Origin: Isoetes taiwanensis
Lineage: Eukaryota; Streptophyta; Lycopodiopsida; Isoetales; Isoetaceae
Assembly: GCA_021234155.1 (NCBI GenBank)
Contig: JAJEKV010000783.1
Span: 1-64,000, forward strand
Direction: 5' to 3'
DNA length: 64,000 nt
This document shows, one piece after another, positions 35,799 to 48,296 of the stretch (positions are counted from its first letter, which is position 1; every line of letters starts with the position of its first letter). A program made the position numbers and the translations under genes. The notes under the pieces were generated by a model that ran no database searches, had not been told where the DNA came from, and saw only the letters and a program-made list of their open reading frames with translations.

Positions 35799-37404
35799 CC
35801 TTGATTAAAAAAGCTGAAGGAAGATGGGGCATTAAAACCACCAAGGACAAGAGAAAGACCAAATTCGTGCACTTTAGGTTCTTCTCCAAATCAGTGGATA
35901 AAATCAGATTTGATAAGGTCTTTCGAGACGTGGTAACTCAGAATTTTGGGGAGATTGGTCGTGAGATCTTGGAGAACACCTCATTTGGATGGACCTATAC
36001 AGACAGCCTTGGGAAGATATTGTATAAGCCCAAGATGATTTTTGCTGATAAAAACGAGGTCTTATTTCCAGGTGTGGTAACCCCACACTGAAGAGGTTTA
36101 TTTGTGCTGAAACCGGACATGTACGTACTACTGACCTAGAAATAGTACACAGTAAAGCACTAAGGAAGTGGTTGGCCATTGGGCTCAACCACATCCCAGA
36201 CAAACCCTTCAATCTCGTACAGTTCAAATGTGAGATCTCTAAAACCATAGACCAATTTTTTTGAACTCCACAAATACAGCCTATATGGCATGTTCATTAG
36301 AAGAAGGAAGGTTTTGAGGACTCAAAATACGATTTGGAGGCGACAGTCCCTGGCAAGAGACTACATAAAAGCTAATAAAAACGACAAGAAAAAGTTTCAC
36401 ATCATGGATAAAGCGGTGACCAATAATATAGATTATCGCTAAAAACCCGTACATTTCGAAGTGGATAAGGCCACCAATAACCCCTCCTTTATATGCCCTA
36501 AGCATGTAAGGGATCGAGCCGATGATAGATTGAGCAGTTCAGATTTTAACGAGATTGTAGCAAATCAAGCGAACTTAAAGTCAAAATAAAGCAGGGATAT
36601 AGAAGCATTCTTGGGAGAATGGGAAGTTAAGGAGGACAATCTCCCGTACTTACTGGCAATATATAAAGCACACAAGGAAACGTACAGATGGATCACCAGT
36701 GCGCATGACTCAATTTTCTCAGAGATCTCCTCTCTAATAACAGCTGGACTGAACACTTTTTTACTTATCTGGCCAGATATTTGTGAAACTAAGCTGGCTG
36801 GGATTAACTTCTTTCGTAAAGAAAAGATCAAGGCATGCTGGATGATTGCATCTGTATATGATTTCACGTGTAATATACCCCCACAAGTTTTTGATGTGTT
36901 TGTGGCAGACATCACACGATGCTACGAGAATATTCCTATACAGGGAGAGGATGGTATTTGCACCATTATCTCTAAAATGGCAACTCTCATATGGAAGCAC
37001 AAGAAAGCAAAGAATGGTAGCAATAATATGTGGTACAAGGTCAAAAATAATGGGCAAGTAATCCTTGAATGGAAAGACAAAGCACCTGCTAGCAGGAAAT
37101 GGATCTGTCTAGATGAGAATAGCTTCACAAACATGAATAACTGGCTGCTGCAAAACTGCTACCTGCAAATGGGAGATAGGATCTGGAAACAAATTATGGG
37201 AATACCTATGGGATTTTCTTGAGGTCCATGGTGCAATTTATACTTGGCATGGTATGAATTGGCATTTATCCAAAGACTGATAAGGATGGGCTTGCAAGAT
37301 GTGGCAGCTGCATTCAACAACACATACAGGTATATGGATGACCTAAATAGCATTAACAATAGATATATCAGAAAATATCTGGCTTTAGAGGACCTAGAGG
37401 ATAA
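35799..37404 (+). pseudogene. PLE reverse transcriptase, family I copy B (broken)
   Basis: Same protein as in copy A, about 7.5 kb away. The N-terminal frame is lost near 36060 (GCTGTCCGTG of copy A is garbled here), and many small differences lie at 36295-36600. The part 36611-37222 is identical to copy A up to GIPMGFS, where a TGA appears at about 37220. YMDD (37331-37342) is still readable. The frame ends at the junction with family II after ...LEDLEDNK. Most differences in 36295-36600 fall on CAG or CTG of copy A, so base-calling error is likely; the 3' truncation at 37411 is structural. Confidence 0.75.
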
Positions 37405-37416
37405 CAAGGGAAACCC

Positions 37417-38560
37417 TGCTGCACAAGCTCTGATTGTTTGGCAGCCTAATCATGAAACTGTCTTTTCGGTGTTAACATGCTACTGAGGAGGAAGTATAGG
37501 AGGCATGCTAAAACCAACTTTCAGCGATAGCAGGACTGAAAAAACCAACATGACCATGAGATGAAGATGAAAAGATGATGATAATTGCAATGCTAAATCT
37601 CTTTAAGCGTGGGAGGTTTCGGTAATGTCTCAAAGGGAAGTTTGAATCACATGGTGGCGGTTCAAAGCGGGCTTTATGGAAAAGCAAAAATGCGTTGTGC
37701 TTGCCCCTATAAGTGTTGAAAGCATGAAAAAACTTGCTAATATATCGATGATGATATTAAGCTTTAAATTTGAAGATCGCGACAAGCGTATCGAGAAAAG
37801 TGGATAGGCTTGAGGTGGTATTACCTTTCCGAGACAAAATGTTTGATTTGGAATGTAAGCAATTGACATGACCATAAGCATTGGCGGAAAGGGACTCGGG
37901 CGAGAATAGATGAAAAAAGGCCACGACTTCTACATTAAAAATGTGGATCCTCCTTTGCCCATTTATTAAGTGTACATGTGGAAAAGTAGCCAAGGAAAGC
38001 GGGGATTACCGATACCATAATATATGGACCATGGTGTTTGGTTTCTCACTGAACAATCTAGAGATGGCTGGCCTAAACTCCCACCTACCATGGGCGATTT
38101 GGATTTTTCGTTCCTTCACGTCCACTAAACCAGCGCAAAATCTTTTGTTATTGCCTTTCTAGGATACCTCGGGGTAACACACAATGATACAAACCCGGTC
38201 AAATATTGGAAGATCCAAATTCTTGATCCCGAACATGGAGTTGGAACACTAGACTCCCGACATTACGGAAAAAACTATAAAGCCAGCGAAGTTTCTCATT
38301 GGAAAGCAGCGGGAGTTGAAAACGACCCGGTATTTGATGCTGATAAAAGCAAGGCGATGAGCGGATATAAGATTTGAGTTATTATACCACCTACGTCTAT
38401 ACAAAATGCAGGATCTAGCTTGTTTGCATGGTATTTAGTAACCATGACAATGAAATTATACAAATTGATGATTCCGGTCAAGACAACAAATATTGCAAAG
38501 GCGGTACCGCCAAACAAGATCATATGATGTTGAGAATAGGGACTTTGACATATAAAGCGG
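37417..38560 (+). pseudogene. PLE ORF1 fragment, family II copy C1
   Basis: C-terminal two thirds of the family II ORF1 protein in several frames. Readable pieces correspond to the CPFIKCTCGKVAKE metal-like motif (37955-37995), the MVFGFSLNNLEMA segment and the H-D-N-E-I-I-Q-I-D-D end. Many CAG/CTG-type changes relative to the copy at 44700-45770 break the frame. Confidence 0.65.
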
Positions 38561-38839
38561 GACTTAAAGGTATGAATACAAACTATTACGTTGGTTTCCA
38601 TAAGCCCTCTTTACATTCTTTTAAACGTCTTTAAAATACTACTTCAAATTTTGATGTTACATGACTAGTGCTCTTGTATGATCCTTTAGCATAATTTCTT
38701 CATTTTAATAAAAGGAAAATAAGCGACAACATGAAGGGGGCTAGGGGGAATACTCTAATACATACATCTTGGTACAATGCCTTTAATGGCATTACATATG
38801 AAAACTGATCTTATTGATCACTTGATACAAAATATATTC

Positions 38840-40951
38840 AGGATGAAGACCCGAATCTTGGTTCTAAATGAGGAAGGGAGATGGAGGCTTACCCTCTCAA
38901 AGAGAAAGACAAAAAGAAATTTTATACATACGCTACTTCTCTAAGTTAGTGCGACAAGGCCGAAAATCAGCTTTGTTCTTTAGTAATCATTTGCAAAGTA
39001 TGCTTTGGGGAGAAAGGATTACTCCTCTACGAAAACTCCACATTAGGATGGAATACGTTGATAATTTAAAAAGTATATTCTGAGGCCTAAAGTCATTTTT
39101 ACCTGGCAAGACGGATGGCTGGTTTGCCCATGTGATAATCCCACCGCCAGCAAAATTTGTGGATCACGACATTAGCCATATTAGAACCACTTGCACGGAC
39201 ATTGTACACAATGTATCTCTAAGAAGAATGCTTTATCAAAGGCTTGAATCACATTCCGGATCAGCCATTTACCCTAACAGTTCAAAGAAATGAGAAATGG
39301 TTGATCAATTCTTCATGTTACAATTTTCATTTGAGACAATGAGTGCGGCACGATTGAAAGATGTAGGGTGAAATACTCAAAGAAGCCAAGCATGAGGCTA
39401 GAAAAATGATTAGTGATAACATGAATGACAAATGCAAATTTCTTATAAAAGATGATGAGGCCAAAAATGTCAAATGGCTCAAAGAACACTTCTACATATC
39501 CGGCATCGACAAGGCAGCTAATAAGCGCTTCATTTATTTGCCACCAAACATTAGAAAGGAAGCCTATAAAGATTAAACAGCCACGACTTTGAGAAGATTG
39601 AGGCGGGTCCTAAGGATATCACTAATAATATTGAAAAGAAATTAAAGCAATGATTGAGGGAAAACAATTGTAATTATCTTGAGCTTCCATACATTTTGGC
39701 ATCTACAAAGCCCATAAGAAGAATACAGAGATGGATAGATGAACGCACACAATACTATTTTCTCTAGTATTGCTTCTCTTGTTGACCTTCTTGGATTGAA
39801 CACCATATTGGAGATATGGCCAAAGGGTGCGCCATGAGAAATCGCCATATTTAACCTTTTGGCCGACAAAAATTAAAGCGTCATGGGTTATTAATTCAAT
39901 ATATGACTTGATTTGTAACTTGCCTAAGCGAGATAGACGATGTATTAAATGCATGTGACATCACCAAATGTTTTGAGAATATACCATTAAAAGGCGAAGC
40001 AAGGTATTGGATCTATTATACAAGAGGTGCAATCTAGCTTGGAAAAGCCAATTAATTAATAACAAGTAAGAATAAAATGTGGTACGACTTCAAAGGTAAG
40101 GATAAGGTTGAGGTTAAATGGAAGAACGTCGACCCAAAAGGAAAAAGTGGACATTGATGGATCAAGAACGGTTTGTTAGAATCAACATATGGTTGTTGAA
40201 CAATTGTTTCCTGGAGACATGGGGGAAGGAATCCGGGAGGCAATGTAAGGGTATACCAATGGGTTTAACTTGCAGCCGGGATGGTGTAATCTTTATCATC
40301 TCGCCATGTTCGAAGCTAAAATTTATACTCAATCTAGCTAGAAAAGGTAAAGGATTGAAATTTTCCTTCCTTTGGTAACACCTATGGGTACATGGATGAT
40401 CTCATTGGCATCAACGGTTATTACATGAGACCGTGCCTTGGATTGGACAAAGCAATAATGGGCAAAGTGAAAGTATGCAATATGAATCGCTATATGATCT
40501 TGACATACTCAAAATCAAGGATGAGACGAATCTTGGATTTTGGATCGGAATGCAAAAATAAAAAAGTTAACTTTCTTAACATGACAATAGAGGTCATCAA
40601 TCGTTTTCCAAGGAAGATCGCACATATAGATTTGACAAAGGGACAACCTACCTTTTGAGGCCACCAAATTCATACATGCAAATGGTATAAAGACCATACA
40701 TAATGGAAAAGGCGTGATTATGTCGCAGTCATGCCATACATGTACGTACATAGTAACCCTATGCTTGCTGCAGAAGATCTGTATAAACTAGTCAACACAT
40801 TTGTCAGCAAAGGCTTCAATGAAAAGGACGTCTGGAAATCATTGAACAAAGTTTTCAAGAATATGGACTTTCCCGGTCTGCAGTATGACACTGGAACACT
40901 AAGAAACGAGCTTAAAAAATACAGGTACCTCTTGATGGTATACTTTCTTTA
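38840..40951 (+). pseudogene. PLE reverse transcriptase, family II copy C1 (broken)
   Basis: Same RT as at 46087-48205 but read in many small frames. Readable parts are LVLNEEGRWRLTLS (about 38850-38905), a DQERFVRINIWLLNNCF segment (40160-40210), a GIPMG box (40252-40266), YMDD (40389-40400), KVNFLNMTIEVI (40563-40600) and the intact C-terminus 40731-40951. Differences from the other copy cluster at CAG/CTG. The residues around the palm are otherwise conserved. Confidence 0.7.
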
Positions 40952-40978
40952 AATTATTAACTTTTCTTAATAGGAGAT

Positions 40979-41048
40979 GTGGAGGGTCCCTATGTATATA
41001 GGGATCCTTCCGCATCCCTATATACTTAAAAATTTGGGACCCTCCACA
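40979..41048 (+). other. 3' terminal hairpin, copy C1
   Basis: Outer stem TGTGGAGGGTCCC (40979-40991) pairs with GGGACCCTCCACA (41036-41048). Inside, TATATAGGGAT and ATCCCTATATA can pair further. A short CCTCC-CGGTA-GGAGG hairpin follows, then a TAGGCTTA tail and the AT tract of the next unit. Confidence 0.8.
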
Positions 41049-41885
41049 CCTCCCGGTAGGAGGTAGGCTTAAAAATTTTTGCATATATATATATACATAT
41101 ACATATATATATCCAAAGGGTTGGATATGGCAATGAAAAAACTTCCTTGTCAAGATTATCATCATCTCTAACGAAATGTCCACTTGAGTGCATAAATAGG
41201 ACCTAGCCGCCACAAACCCAATGGGTGCATATTCACTAACTTAGAATGAAGGTTTTTGGATATTGAAAAGTTATTAACATCAATAGGGTACTAACATCAC
41301 TTTAATAAGTGCATGGTCATTACTTGGTTTACTTGATCCATAGAAAATTATAGACTTTCCTAAGGCACACATCCTCATTTACTTGAATTAATAATACTCT
41401 TGGGATATATGTCATGTTTGACCTTATAGTGGGACACTAGTAAGCACTCCCATATACCAAGTTTATGGTTCACTGTTATGACACAAGGATAGCATGTGAG
41501 GGATTGTAATGGACCCCATGGCCATACCTTATATGTGATACCCCAGGAAGCCCAAGGCCTATGAAATGCTGAATGAGAGTCAAGCAAAATGAGTACTTAA
41601 ATAACAAGATGGTTGGCATGGAGAATTAAGTAATGTTATTTAAGTTTATTTGGGGAAGGACTTTATCCTTTTTAAAGAGTCAAGGACTTTGACCATATTA
41701 GGGAGCATTGAATGATAGGCGAAGGGTCGACCAGCCAGAATCTAGGTAAAGAGAAAACCGTAAAAAGGTTTAATGCTACCTAATCTCCATGAGTATGAAA
41801 TACGACGCTTTTTACGTATTGATGGGATATCTTTGGAAAGTATCACGTGGGAATAGGTTTTCACTTGGTATAGTAAGCTACTGAG

Positions 41886-41892
41886 TTTAGGG
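41886..41892 (+). promoter_or_regulatory. TTTAGGG leader motif, copy D
   Basis: TTTAGGGTTT in the leader, about 350 bp before the exon 1 ATG, at the position shared by all copies. Confidence 0.35.
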
Positions 41893-42239
41893 TTTGCATC
41901 TTACCTTGATGATGGGGGTGCAATGAGAATAGACCGATTCTTGAGAAAATTCTTTAAACTCAAAGTGGTGAACACGCCGCCGATTGGTACCATGTAGCCG
42001 TTGAAAGATATGCAAGTTCGGGTGCCAGATTTCTTCTTCCTTTCATGCATGTTTAGGTCTGAAAAGGCTAAGAGCAGGGGCATAGGCTAAATTCGTGAGA
42101 GAAGGCCCGAACCGGTATGTAAGTTCTAAAAATTTGATTTAAACAAGTATGGAAATCCTTTATATCTGGATATTAGGGCTCTTTTTCTCACCATTCCTGA
42201 GGCCAAACTGTTGTGGCGCCAAAACTCAGCTTCGTTGCT

Positions 42240-42563
42240 ATGACAAGGCCAGAAGGATCAACTAATGTTAAGCCAACAAAGGCAGACATTATTGCCATGC
42301 TTAAAGAGAAGGGCATAGATTGCAAGAATGATGGAGTATCTATGAAAAAATCAGAGTTGGTGGAAATGGCTCCTCTCATTTGGGATCGATCTATCGGCCG
42401 GGGAGATCCATCACGGGAAAACGTTGGGTTCAAGCATAGAAGCATGCACGGCAAAATCAAAAGCGGGAATAGATAAAACAAACAAATAAGGAAGCCGGAA
42501 ACGGCATCAATATTTTCGGGAAGGAGGCGAGCTCTTTGTGATGAGTCAATGCCATTAAATCAG
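42240..42563 (+). pseudogene. PLE ORF1 exon 1 (SAP-like), family II copy D
   Basis: Starts at ATG 42240. TKADIIAMLKEKGIDC then GVSMKKSELVEMA gives the clearest SAP-like helix-extension-helix pattern in the window (Leu-rich first helix, KxSELVEM second helix). After residue 42 the frame is disturbed relative to family I, and the end (MPLNQ, then CAG|GTTCTT at 42561-42565) is in another frame. Changes relative to the copy at 49476 sit largely at CAG/CTG. The donor-like CAG|GT is conserved. Confidence 0.55.
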
Positions 42564-42971
42564 GTTCTTTATTCGATTTACATAATGGACATTAGTTAGT
42601 GGCTTTAAATTATAGTTTTAAACCATAGAGGGACATGAAAAGTAAGGGGTTTTTAATGTTGAGAGGTTAAAGAAGCAAACATATACCACTACATCTAACG
42701 AGGTAACATGAATTCGAGAGAAGAGGTGGGGGGTATATTGCAATCATAGGATGATATTTACTTTCTTGCTCATAAGGTATGACAAGTTTCTAACTTCAAA
42801 ACAAGCAAAATAATTATTGGTTTGAACTAAATTGAATATACTGCACACGGACCACCATGCTACTAAAACAAGCTTGAAGTGATCTAAACCAATTTTCGAT
42901 GCAAGTTCTAGCTATTTACGATTTTGCATAGTAAAATAAAATGTGTATACGATGACATAACATGTTGATTA

Positions 42972-43073
42972 GGTTGAAGGGCGTTAAGCGGGTAGACCCT
43001 AATGCTTACCGCTAATCCCTTCCAGCTTTACCCATAATTTGGCTAATGATTGGTTGTTTGGATTGCGGTAACT
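42972..43073 (+). other. Conserved intron stem, copy D (garbled)
   Basis: Same block as at 32534 and 50202. Here the two stem strands read TTACCGC and GCGGTAA instead of TTACCTGC and GCAGGTAA: a T is lost from CTG and an A from CAG. The two losses are complementary and still allow pairing. That would look like compensatory change, but both are CHG sites, which argues for systematic base-calling error. Confidence 0.55.
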
Positions 43074-43905
43074 GGGTTCTCTACCTACTTTAATGTTTTT
43101 TTCAAGAATGAAGCATTCAAGGGAGTGCATAATCAAAAAAAAGAAAAATGGTTCAATGAAGTCATCAAGGAAAAGAAAAAAAGATGCTAGATGTGAAGAT
43201 CAAAAGGTCTTGTTTAAAATATACGGGGTTGTATCTCTACCGGCTTCCGGTGTTGCAAAGTGTGAAATCGGGCGAGATGGGTGAAGAAGTTGATTTGAGG
43301 AATTTTTGACCAAACCGGAGGATGTGATCTAGGCCTATACATTATTTTTTAAGTTCTACTACTTTAAGTCCCTCATGATATGACTAATATACTCTAAAAC
43401 AGCTTACTTATAGGAACCTTTGATGGAATCTCGGTTTACTCTATGATATTGAAAATCCAAAAAATGAAAAAACAATTTTGAAAAGAAAGTTATGACTATC
43501 TATGCTCTTGTTTTTGCTAAATTAAACTTCGGGGCTTAGAATAAGGTTTCATGGATCAGCTTTCAAAAAGTAGTAAGGTATATTAAAAAAAGTATGCATA
43601 TAGATGTAGTCATTGGGAATGATAATAGTATGCGAGAATTAGAAATCGATTTAGGGATTTATTATATCTGAAACAATCCAGACAGAATATAAGTTGTTAA
43701 GTTTTGCATGAAGATAGGTTGAAAATAGGGACATAAAAAAAGAGGTCGAGATATACGAGTTATGTTGACAAATGCTCTAAAGACATAATGATTTTGGCAT
43801 TGCCTTCTTGGTTGCTTTACTAATGGATATAGTGAAACTAGGGATTGTACATAGTAATAAACTACTGCTTGGATAGCCTTTTGTATAGTGTCTCCCATTG
43901 TTTAT

Positions 43906-43970
43906 CTCCTTTCTAAAAAAAAGGAGCTGATAAGTCTATACATGTCAGGAGAGCCTGTGCATGGATAGAT
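43906..43970 (+). other. Hairpin-CTGATAA-hairpin motif, copy D
   Basis: CTCCTTT...AAAGGAG stem (43906-43926), CTGATAA (43927-43933), then a second stem with TCTAT/ATAGA and CATG/CATG pairs around CAGGAGAGCCTG. Confidence 0.55.
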
Positions 43971-44191
43971 GTCTGGACCAAGATGGTCTGGACTTGTATA
44001 TATTCCGTGATTTCGGTTCTTTGGTTTAACCGGCAAATGAACAATTGGGCGACACTATACAATGAGCTATTAAGGTCAACACTTTCTATAAAAGCGAGGG
44101 GATTACAAAAGAAGCACATGCATGAATCATAAAAATTCTGATTGCTGCTTGTCTTTGTATATACTGCTAATGACTCTACTTGATGATATAG

Positions 44192-45800
44192 GAAGGATAC
44201 ACAAATACAGTTATGCGGCCCCTGATAGCAAATAACAGCAGCATGGAGGTAACCAATGCCCTTAATGAATGGTGTGGCCGAGCTTAAAGCACATGGTTAT
44301 AATCTATTGGGACAACGGCTCCAAACCCGCGGTTCAAAAAACTTTGTGCTTACATGCATTACGAGTTGGATTTGCATCAATATATTATCCAAAAGGAAGT
44401 TAATGTTCCTAACACGGTGACCATTGACCATTATTCATATAGGTATGAGCAATTTCCTTACAATGGTAGCTGGTTTCGCAAAGAGTGATTACAATATGGA
44501 AGCTTGCAAAGGGATTATTGATGGCCGTCTGAATTGCCCATTGCACAGTTTAAAGGCCAGCTGAAAGGGGAAGCAAACAAGGTATTCGTTAAAGTGTCTT
44601 ACAAACACTCAAAGGGCTAATGGAGTGAAGTTTACCTTTCCATCTAACAACAAAAAAGCTCGCGAAGAAAGCCCCTGCGCACAAGCTACCTGGTAATCGG
44701 TAAACCTAATCAATAACCTGTCTTTTAGGTGTTAACATGCTACCGAGGAGTATAGGAACGCCTTTAATACCAACAATGACAGAACGGACCAGAAAAAACC
44801 AACATGACCGCAGATGAAGATGAAAGACCTCCTATTGCAATGCTAAATCTCTTTAAGCGTGGGAGGTTTTGTAATGTCTCAAAGGGAAGTTGAATCACAT
44901 GGTGAGCGGTTCAATGTGCTTTATGGAAAAGCAAAAATGCGGGTGTGCTTGCCCCTATAAGTGTTGAAGCATGAAAAAAACTTGCTAATATATCTGATGA
45001 TGATATTAAACGTGCATTTGAAGATGCTGACAACTGTATCAGAAAAGTGGATAGGCTTGAGGTGGTATTACCTTTCCCAGCAAAATGTTTCGGACTGGAA
45101 TGTAGCAACAGCATGACCATAAGCATTGGCGAGGAAGGGACATCGAGGCCGAATAGATGAAAAAGGCACGACTTCTACATTAAAAAAATGTGGAGGACAC
45201 TTTGCCCATTTATTAAGTGTACATGTGGAAAAGTAGCCAAGGAAAACGGGGATTGCCCTGATACCATAATATGGCTGGACCATGGTGTTTGGTTTCTCAT
45301 GAACAATCTAGAGATGGCCTGGCCTAAACTACCTACCATGGTCAGATTTGGATTTTTCTGTTCCTTACTGTCCACTAAACCACTGCAAAATGCTGTTATT
45401 GCCTTTCTAGGATACCTCAGGGTAAGAGACACAATGATACAAATGACGGTCAAATATTGGAAGATCCAAATCGATCCCGAACATGGAGTTGGGAACACTA
45501 GACTCGCGACATTCGGAAAAAACTATAAAGCCCGAAGTTTCTCATTGGAAAAGCAAGGGAGTTGAATGTTCTGTATTTGCCAAGAAGCGAAGCAGGAACG
45601 ATGGCCCGGAGCCGGAAAGCCTTATTCCGGTTATTATGCCACCTCGTCTATACAAAATGCCCGGATCTAGCAGCTGCATGGTGGCCGGTAACCATGACAA
45701 TGAAATTATACAAATTGATGATTCCAGTCAAGACAACAAATCATTACAAAAGGCATTTATTTATATGAGATCATATGATGTTGAGAATAGGGACTTTGAC
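44192..45800 (+). pseudogene. PLE ORF1 main exon, family II copy D (broken)
   Basis: Opens after ATAG|GAAGG at 44190-44192, the same exon border as families I and III. Pieces align in order with the other ORF1 proteins: GVAELKAHGYN (family I has VAELGYG), NMLP, then the best segment 45188-45565 with WRTLCPFIKCTC, IIWLDHGVWFLMNN and GYLRVRDTMIQM, and finally VIMPPRL and an EIIQIDD tail. The first half is scattered over frames; the 45188-45565 segment is a clean 125-codon run. The function is unknown, as in copy B. This is the only ORF1 region visible for family II apart from fragment C1, so an intact family II ORF1 is not present in the window as read. Confidence 0.65.
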
Positions 45801-46086
45801 ATATAAGCGGGACTTAAAGGTATGAATACAAACTATTCTGTTGGTTTGCAGCCTCTTTACATTCTTTCTGTCTTTAAAATACTACTTCAAATTTTGATGT
45901 TACATGACTAGTGCTACTGTATGATCCCTTTAGCATAATTTCTTCATTTAATAAAAAGGAAAATAACTGACAACATGAAAGGGGGCAAGGGAATACTCCT
46001 AGTACATACATCTTGGTACAATGCCTTTAATGGCATTACATATGAAAACTGATCTTATTGATCACTTGATACAAAATATATTCCAG

Positions 46087-48205
46087 ATGAAGACCAGAAC
46101 ACTGGTTCTAAATGAGGAAGGGAGATGGAGGCTTACCCTCTCCAAAGAGAAAGACAAAAAGAAATTTATACACTTCTGCTACTTCTCTAAGTTAGTCATT
46201 AAACCGAAAAATCACTGTTCTTTAGTAATCGGTGCAAGTATGCTTTGGGGAGAAAGGATTACTCCTCTACGAAAACTCCACATTCGGATGGAGATACGTT
46301 GATAATTTAAAAAGTATATTCTACAGGCCTAAAGTCATTTTTGCACAGACGGATGAACTGGTTTGCCCATGTGATAATCCCACCTTGGCAAAATTTGTGG
46401 ATCACGACATTAGCCATATTAGAACCACTTGCACGGACATTGTACACAATGTATCTCTAAAGAGAATGCTTTATCAAAGGCTTGAATCACATTAGGATCA
46501 GCCATTTACCCTACAATGAGTTCAAAAGAGAAATGAGAAATACCGATTGATCAATTCTTCATGTTACACAATTTTCATTTCGAGACAATGAGTGCGGCTG
46601 ATTGAAAGATGTAAGGGTGAAATACTCAAAGAAGCCAAGCATGAGGCTAGAAAAATGATTAGTGATAACATGGACAGCAAATGCAAATTTCTAGCAAAAA
46701 AGATGATGAGGCAAAAAAAAAATGTCAAATGGCTCAAAGAACACTTCTACATATCTGGCATCGACAAGGCAGCTAATAACGCTTCATTTATTTGCCCTGT
46801 ACACATTAGAAAGGAAGCCTATAAAAGATTAAACAGCCACGACTTTGAGAAGATTGAGGCCGGTCCCTAAGGATATCACTAATAATATTGAAAAAAGAAA
46901 TTAAAGCAATGATTGAGGAAAACAATTGTAATTATCCGAGCTTCCATACATTTTTGGCATCTACAAAGCCCATAAGAAGGAATCTGAGATGGATAACGAG
47001 CATACACAATACTATTTTCTCTAGTATTGCTTCTCTTGTTCTTCTTTGGATTGAACACCATATTGGAGATATGGCCAAAAGGTCACGCCATGAAAATCGC
47101 CATATTTAACCTTTTTGGCCAGCAAAAAATTAAAGCGTCATGGGTTATTAATTCAATATATGACTTGATTTGTAACTTGCCTAAGCAGATAGACGATGTA
47201 TTCGTCTGTGACATCACCAAATGTTTTGAGAATATACCATTAAAAGGCGAGCAAGGTATTGGATCTATTATACAAGAGGTCTGCAATCTAGCTTGGAAAA
47301 GCCAATTAATTAATAACAGTAAGAATAAAATGTGGTACAGCTTCAAAGGTAAGGATAAGGTTGAGGTTAAATGGAAGAACGTCGACCCAAAAGGAAAAAA
47401 GTGGACATTGATGGATCAAGAACGGTTTGTTAGAATCAACATATGGTTGTTGAACAATTGTTTCCTAGACATGGGGGAAGGAATCTGGAGGCAATGTAAG
47501 GGTATACCAATGGGTTTCGCTTGCAGCCCGGGATGGTGTAATCTTTATCTCGCCATGTTCGAGCTAAAATTTATACTCAATCTAGCTAGAAAAGGTAAAA
47601 GGATTGAGGCTGCTTCCTTCAGTAACACCTATAGGTACATGGATGATCTCATTGGCATCAACAGTTATTACATGAGACCGTGCCTTGGATTGGACAGCAA
47701 TAATGGGCAAAGTGAAAGTATGCAATATGAACTGCTATATGATCTTGACATACTCAAAATCAAGGATGAGACGGAATACTGGATTTTGGATCAGAATGCA
47801 AAAATAGGCAGAAAAGTTAACTTTCTTAACATGACAATAGAGGTCATCAATCGTTTCCAAGGAAGATACTGCACATATAGATTTGACAAAAGGGACAACC
47901 TACCTTTTGAGGCCACCAAATTCATACATGCAAATGGGTGCAGACCATACATAATGGCCTGCAACGTGATTATGTCGCAGGTCATGCCATACATGTACGT
48001 ACATAGTAACCCTATGCTTGCTGCAGAAGATCTGTATAAACTAGTCAACACATTTGTCAGCAAAGGCTTCAATGAAAAGGACGTCTGGAAATCATTGAAC
48101 AAAGTTTTCAAGAATATGGACTTTCCCGGTCTGCAGTATGACACTGGAACACTAAGAAACGAGCTTAAAAAATACAGGTACCTCTTGATGGTATACTTTC
48201 TTTAA
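46087..48205 (+). CDS. PLE reverse transcriptase, family II copy D
   Basis: Begins at ATG 46087 after TTCCAG (MKTRTLVLNEEGRWRLTLSK). The N-terminal part to about 47060 is split over several frames. Readable pieces are VCPCDNPTLAKFVDHD with SHIRTT (46360-46430), ISGIDKAANNASFICP (46750-46800) and a RWITSIHNTIFSSIASLV match in the finger region. From 47027 the frame is open for 392 codons: motif A VCDITKCFENIP (Asp codon 47210), GIPMGFACSPGWCNLYLAM, RYMDD (47636-47647), KVNFLNMTIEVI and the C-terminal FEATKFIHANGCRPYIMA. It is a PLE-type RT without a GIY-YIG tail. The C-terminal MVYFL is specific to family II. The catalytic half is intact; the front breaks may be error. Confidence 0.8.
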
Positions 48206-48230
48206 ATTATTAACTTTTCTTAATAGGAGA

Positions 48231-48296
48231 TGTGGAGGGGTCCCTATATATAGGGATCCTTCCCATCCCTATATATAAAATTTGGGACCCTCCACA
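48231..48296 (+). other. 3' terminal hairpin, copy D
   Basis: The best folded example. The outer stem TGTGGAGGGGTCCC (48231-48244, one bulged G) pairs with GGGACCCTCCACA (48284-48296). The inner stem TATATATAGGGAT (48245-48257) pairs with ATCCCTATATATA (48265-48277), with loop CCTTCCC. A small CCTCC-CGGTA-GGAGG hairpin follows at 48297-48311. Confidence 0.85.

Larger units (their letters stand above)
30571..37411 (+). mobile_element. PLE family I copy B (3'-truncated)
   Basis: Complete 5' half with leader, SAP-like exon, intron and ORF1, then an RT cut off about 60 bp after its YMDD box. At 37409-37416 it passes into family II sequence, so the last part of the RT and the 3' hairpin are missing. 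The leader at 30571-31584 has no ORF of note and includes TTTAGGG at 31203. Confidence 0.85.
37412..41086 (+). mobile_element. PLE family II copy C1 (5'-truncated)
   Basis: Begins within ORF1, directly after the truncated family I copy, and runs to the family II 3' hairpin. It is nearly identical to 44670-48330 (offset about 7,250 bp) apart from dense CAG/CTG-linked differences before 40740. From 40741 to 41640 the two copies are practically identical. Confidence 0.8.

Noticed and set aside
42972-43073. Compensatory TTACCGC/GCGGTAA change as proof of stem selection
   Set aside because: Both losses are at CTG and CAG and match the window-wide CHG error pattern, so they cannot be counted as real covariation.
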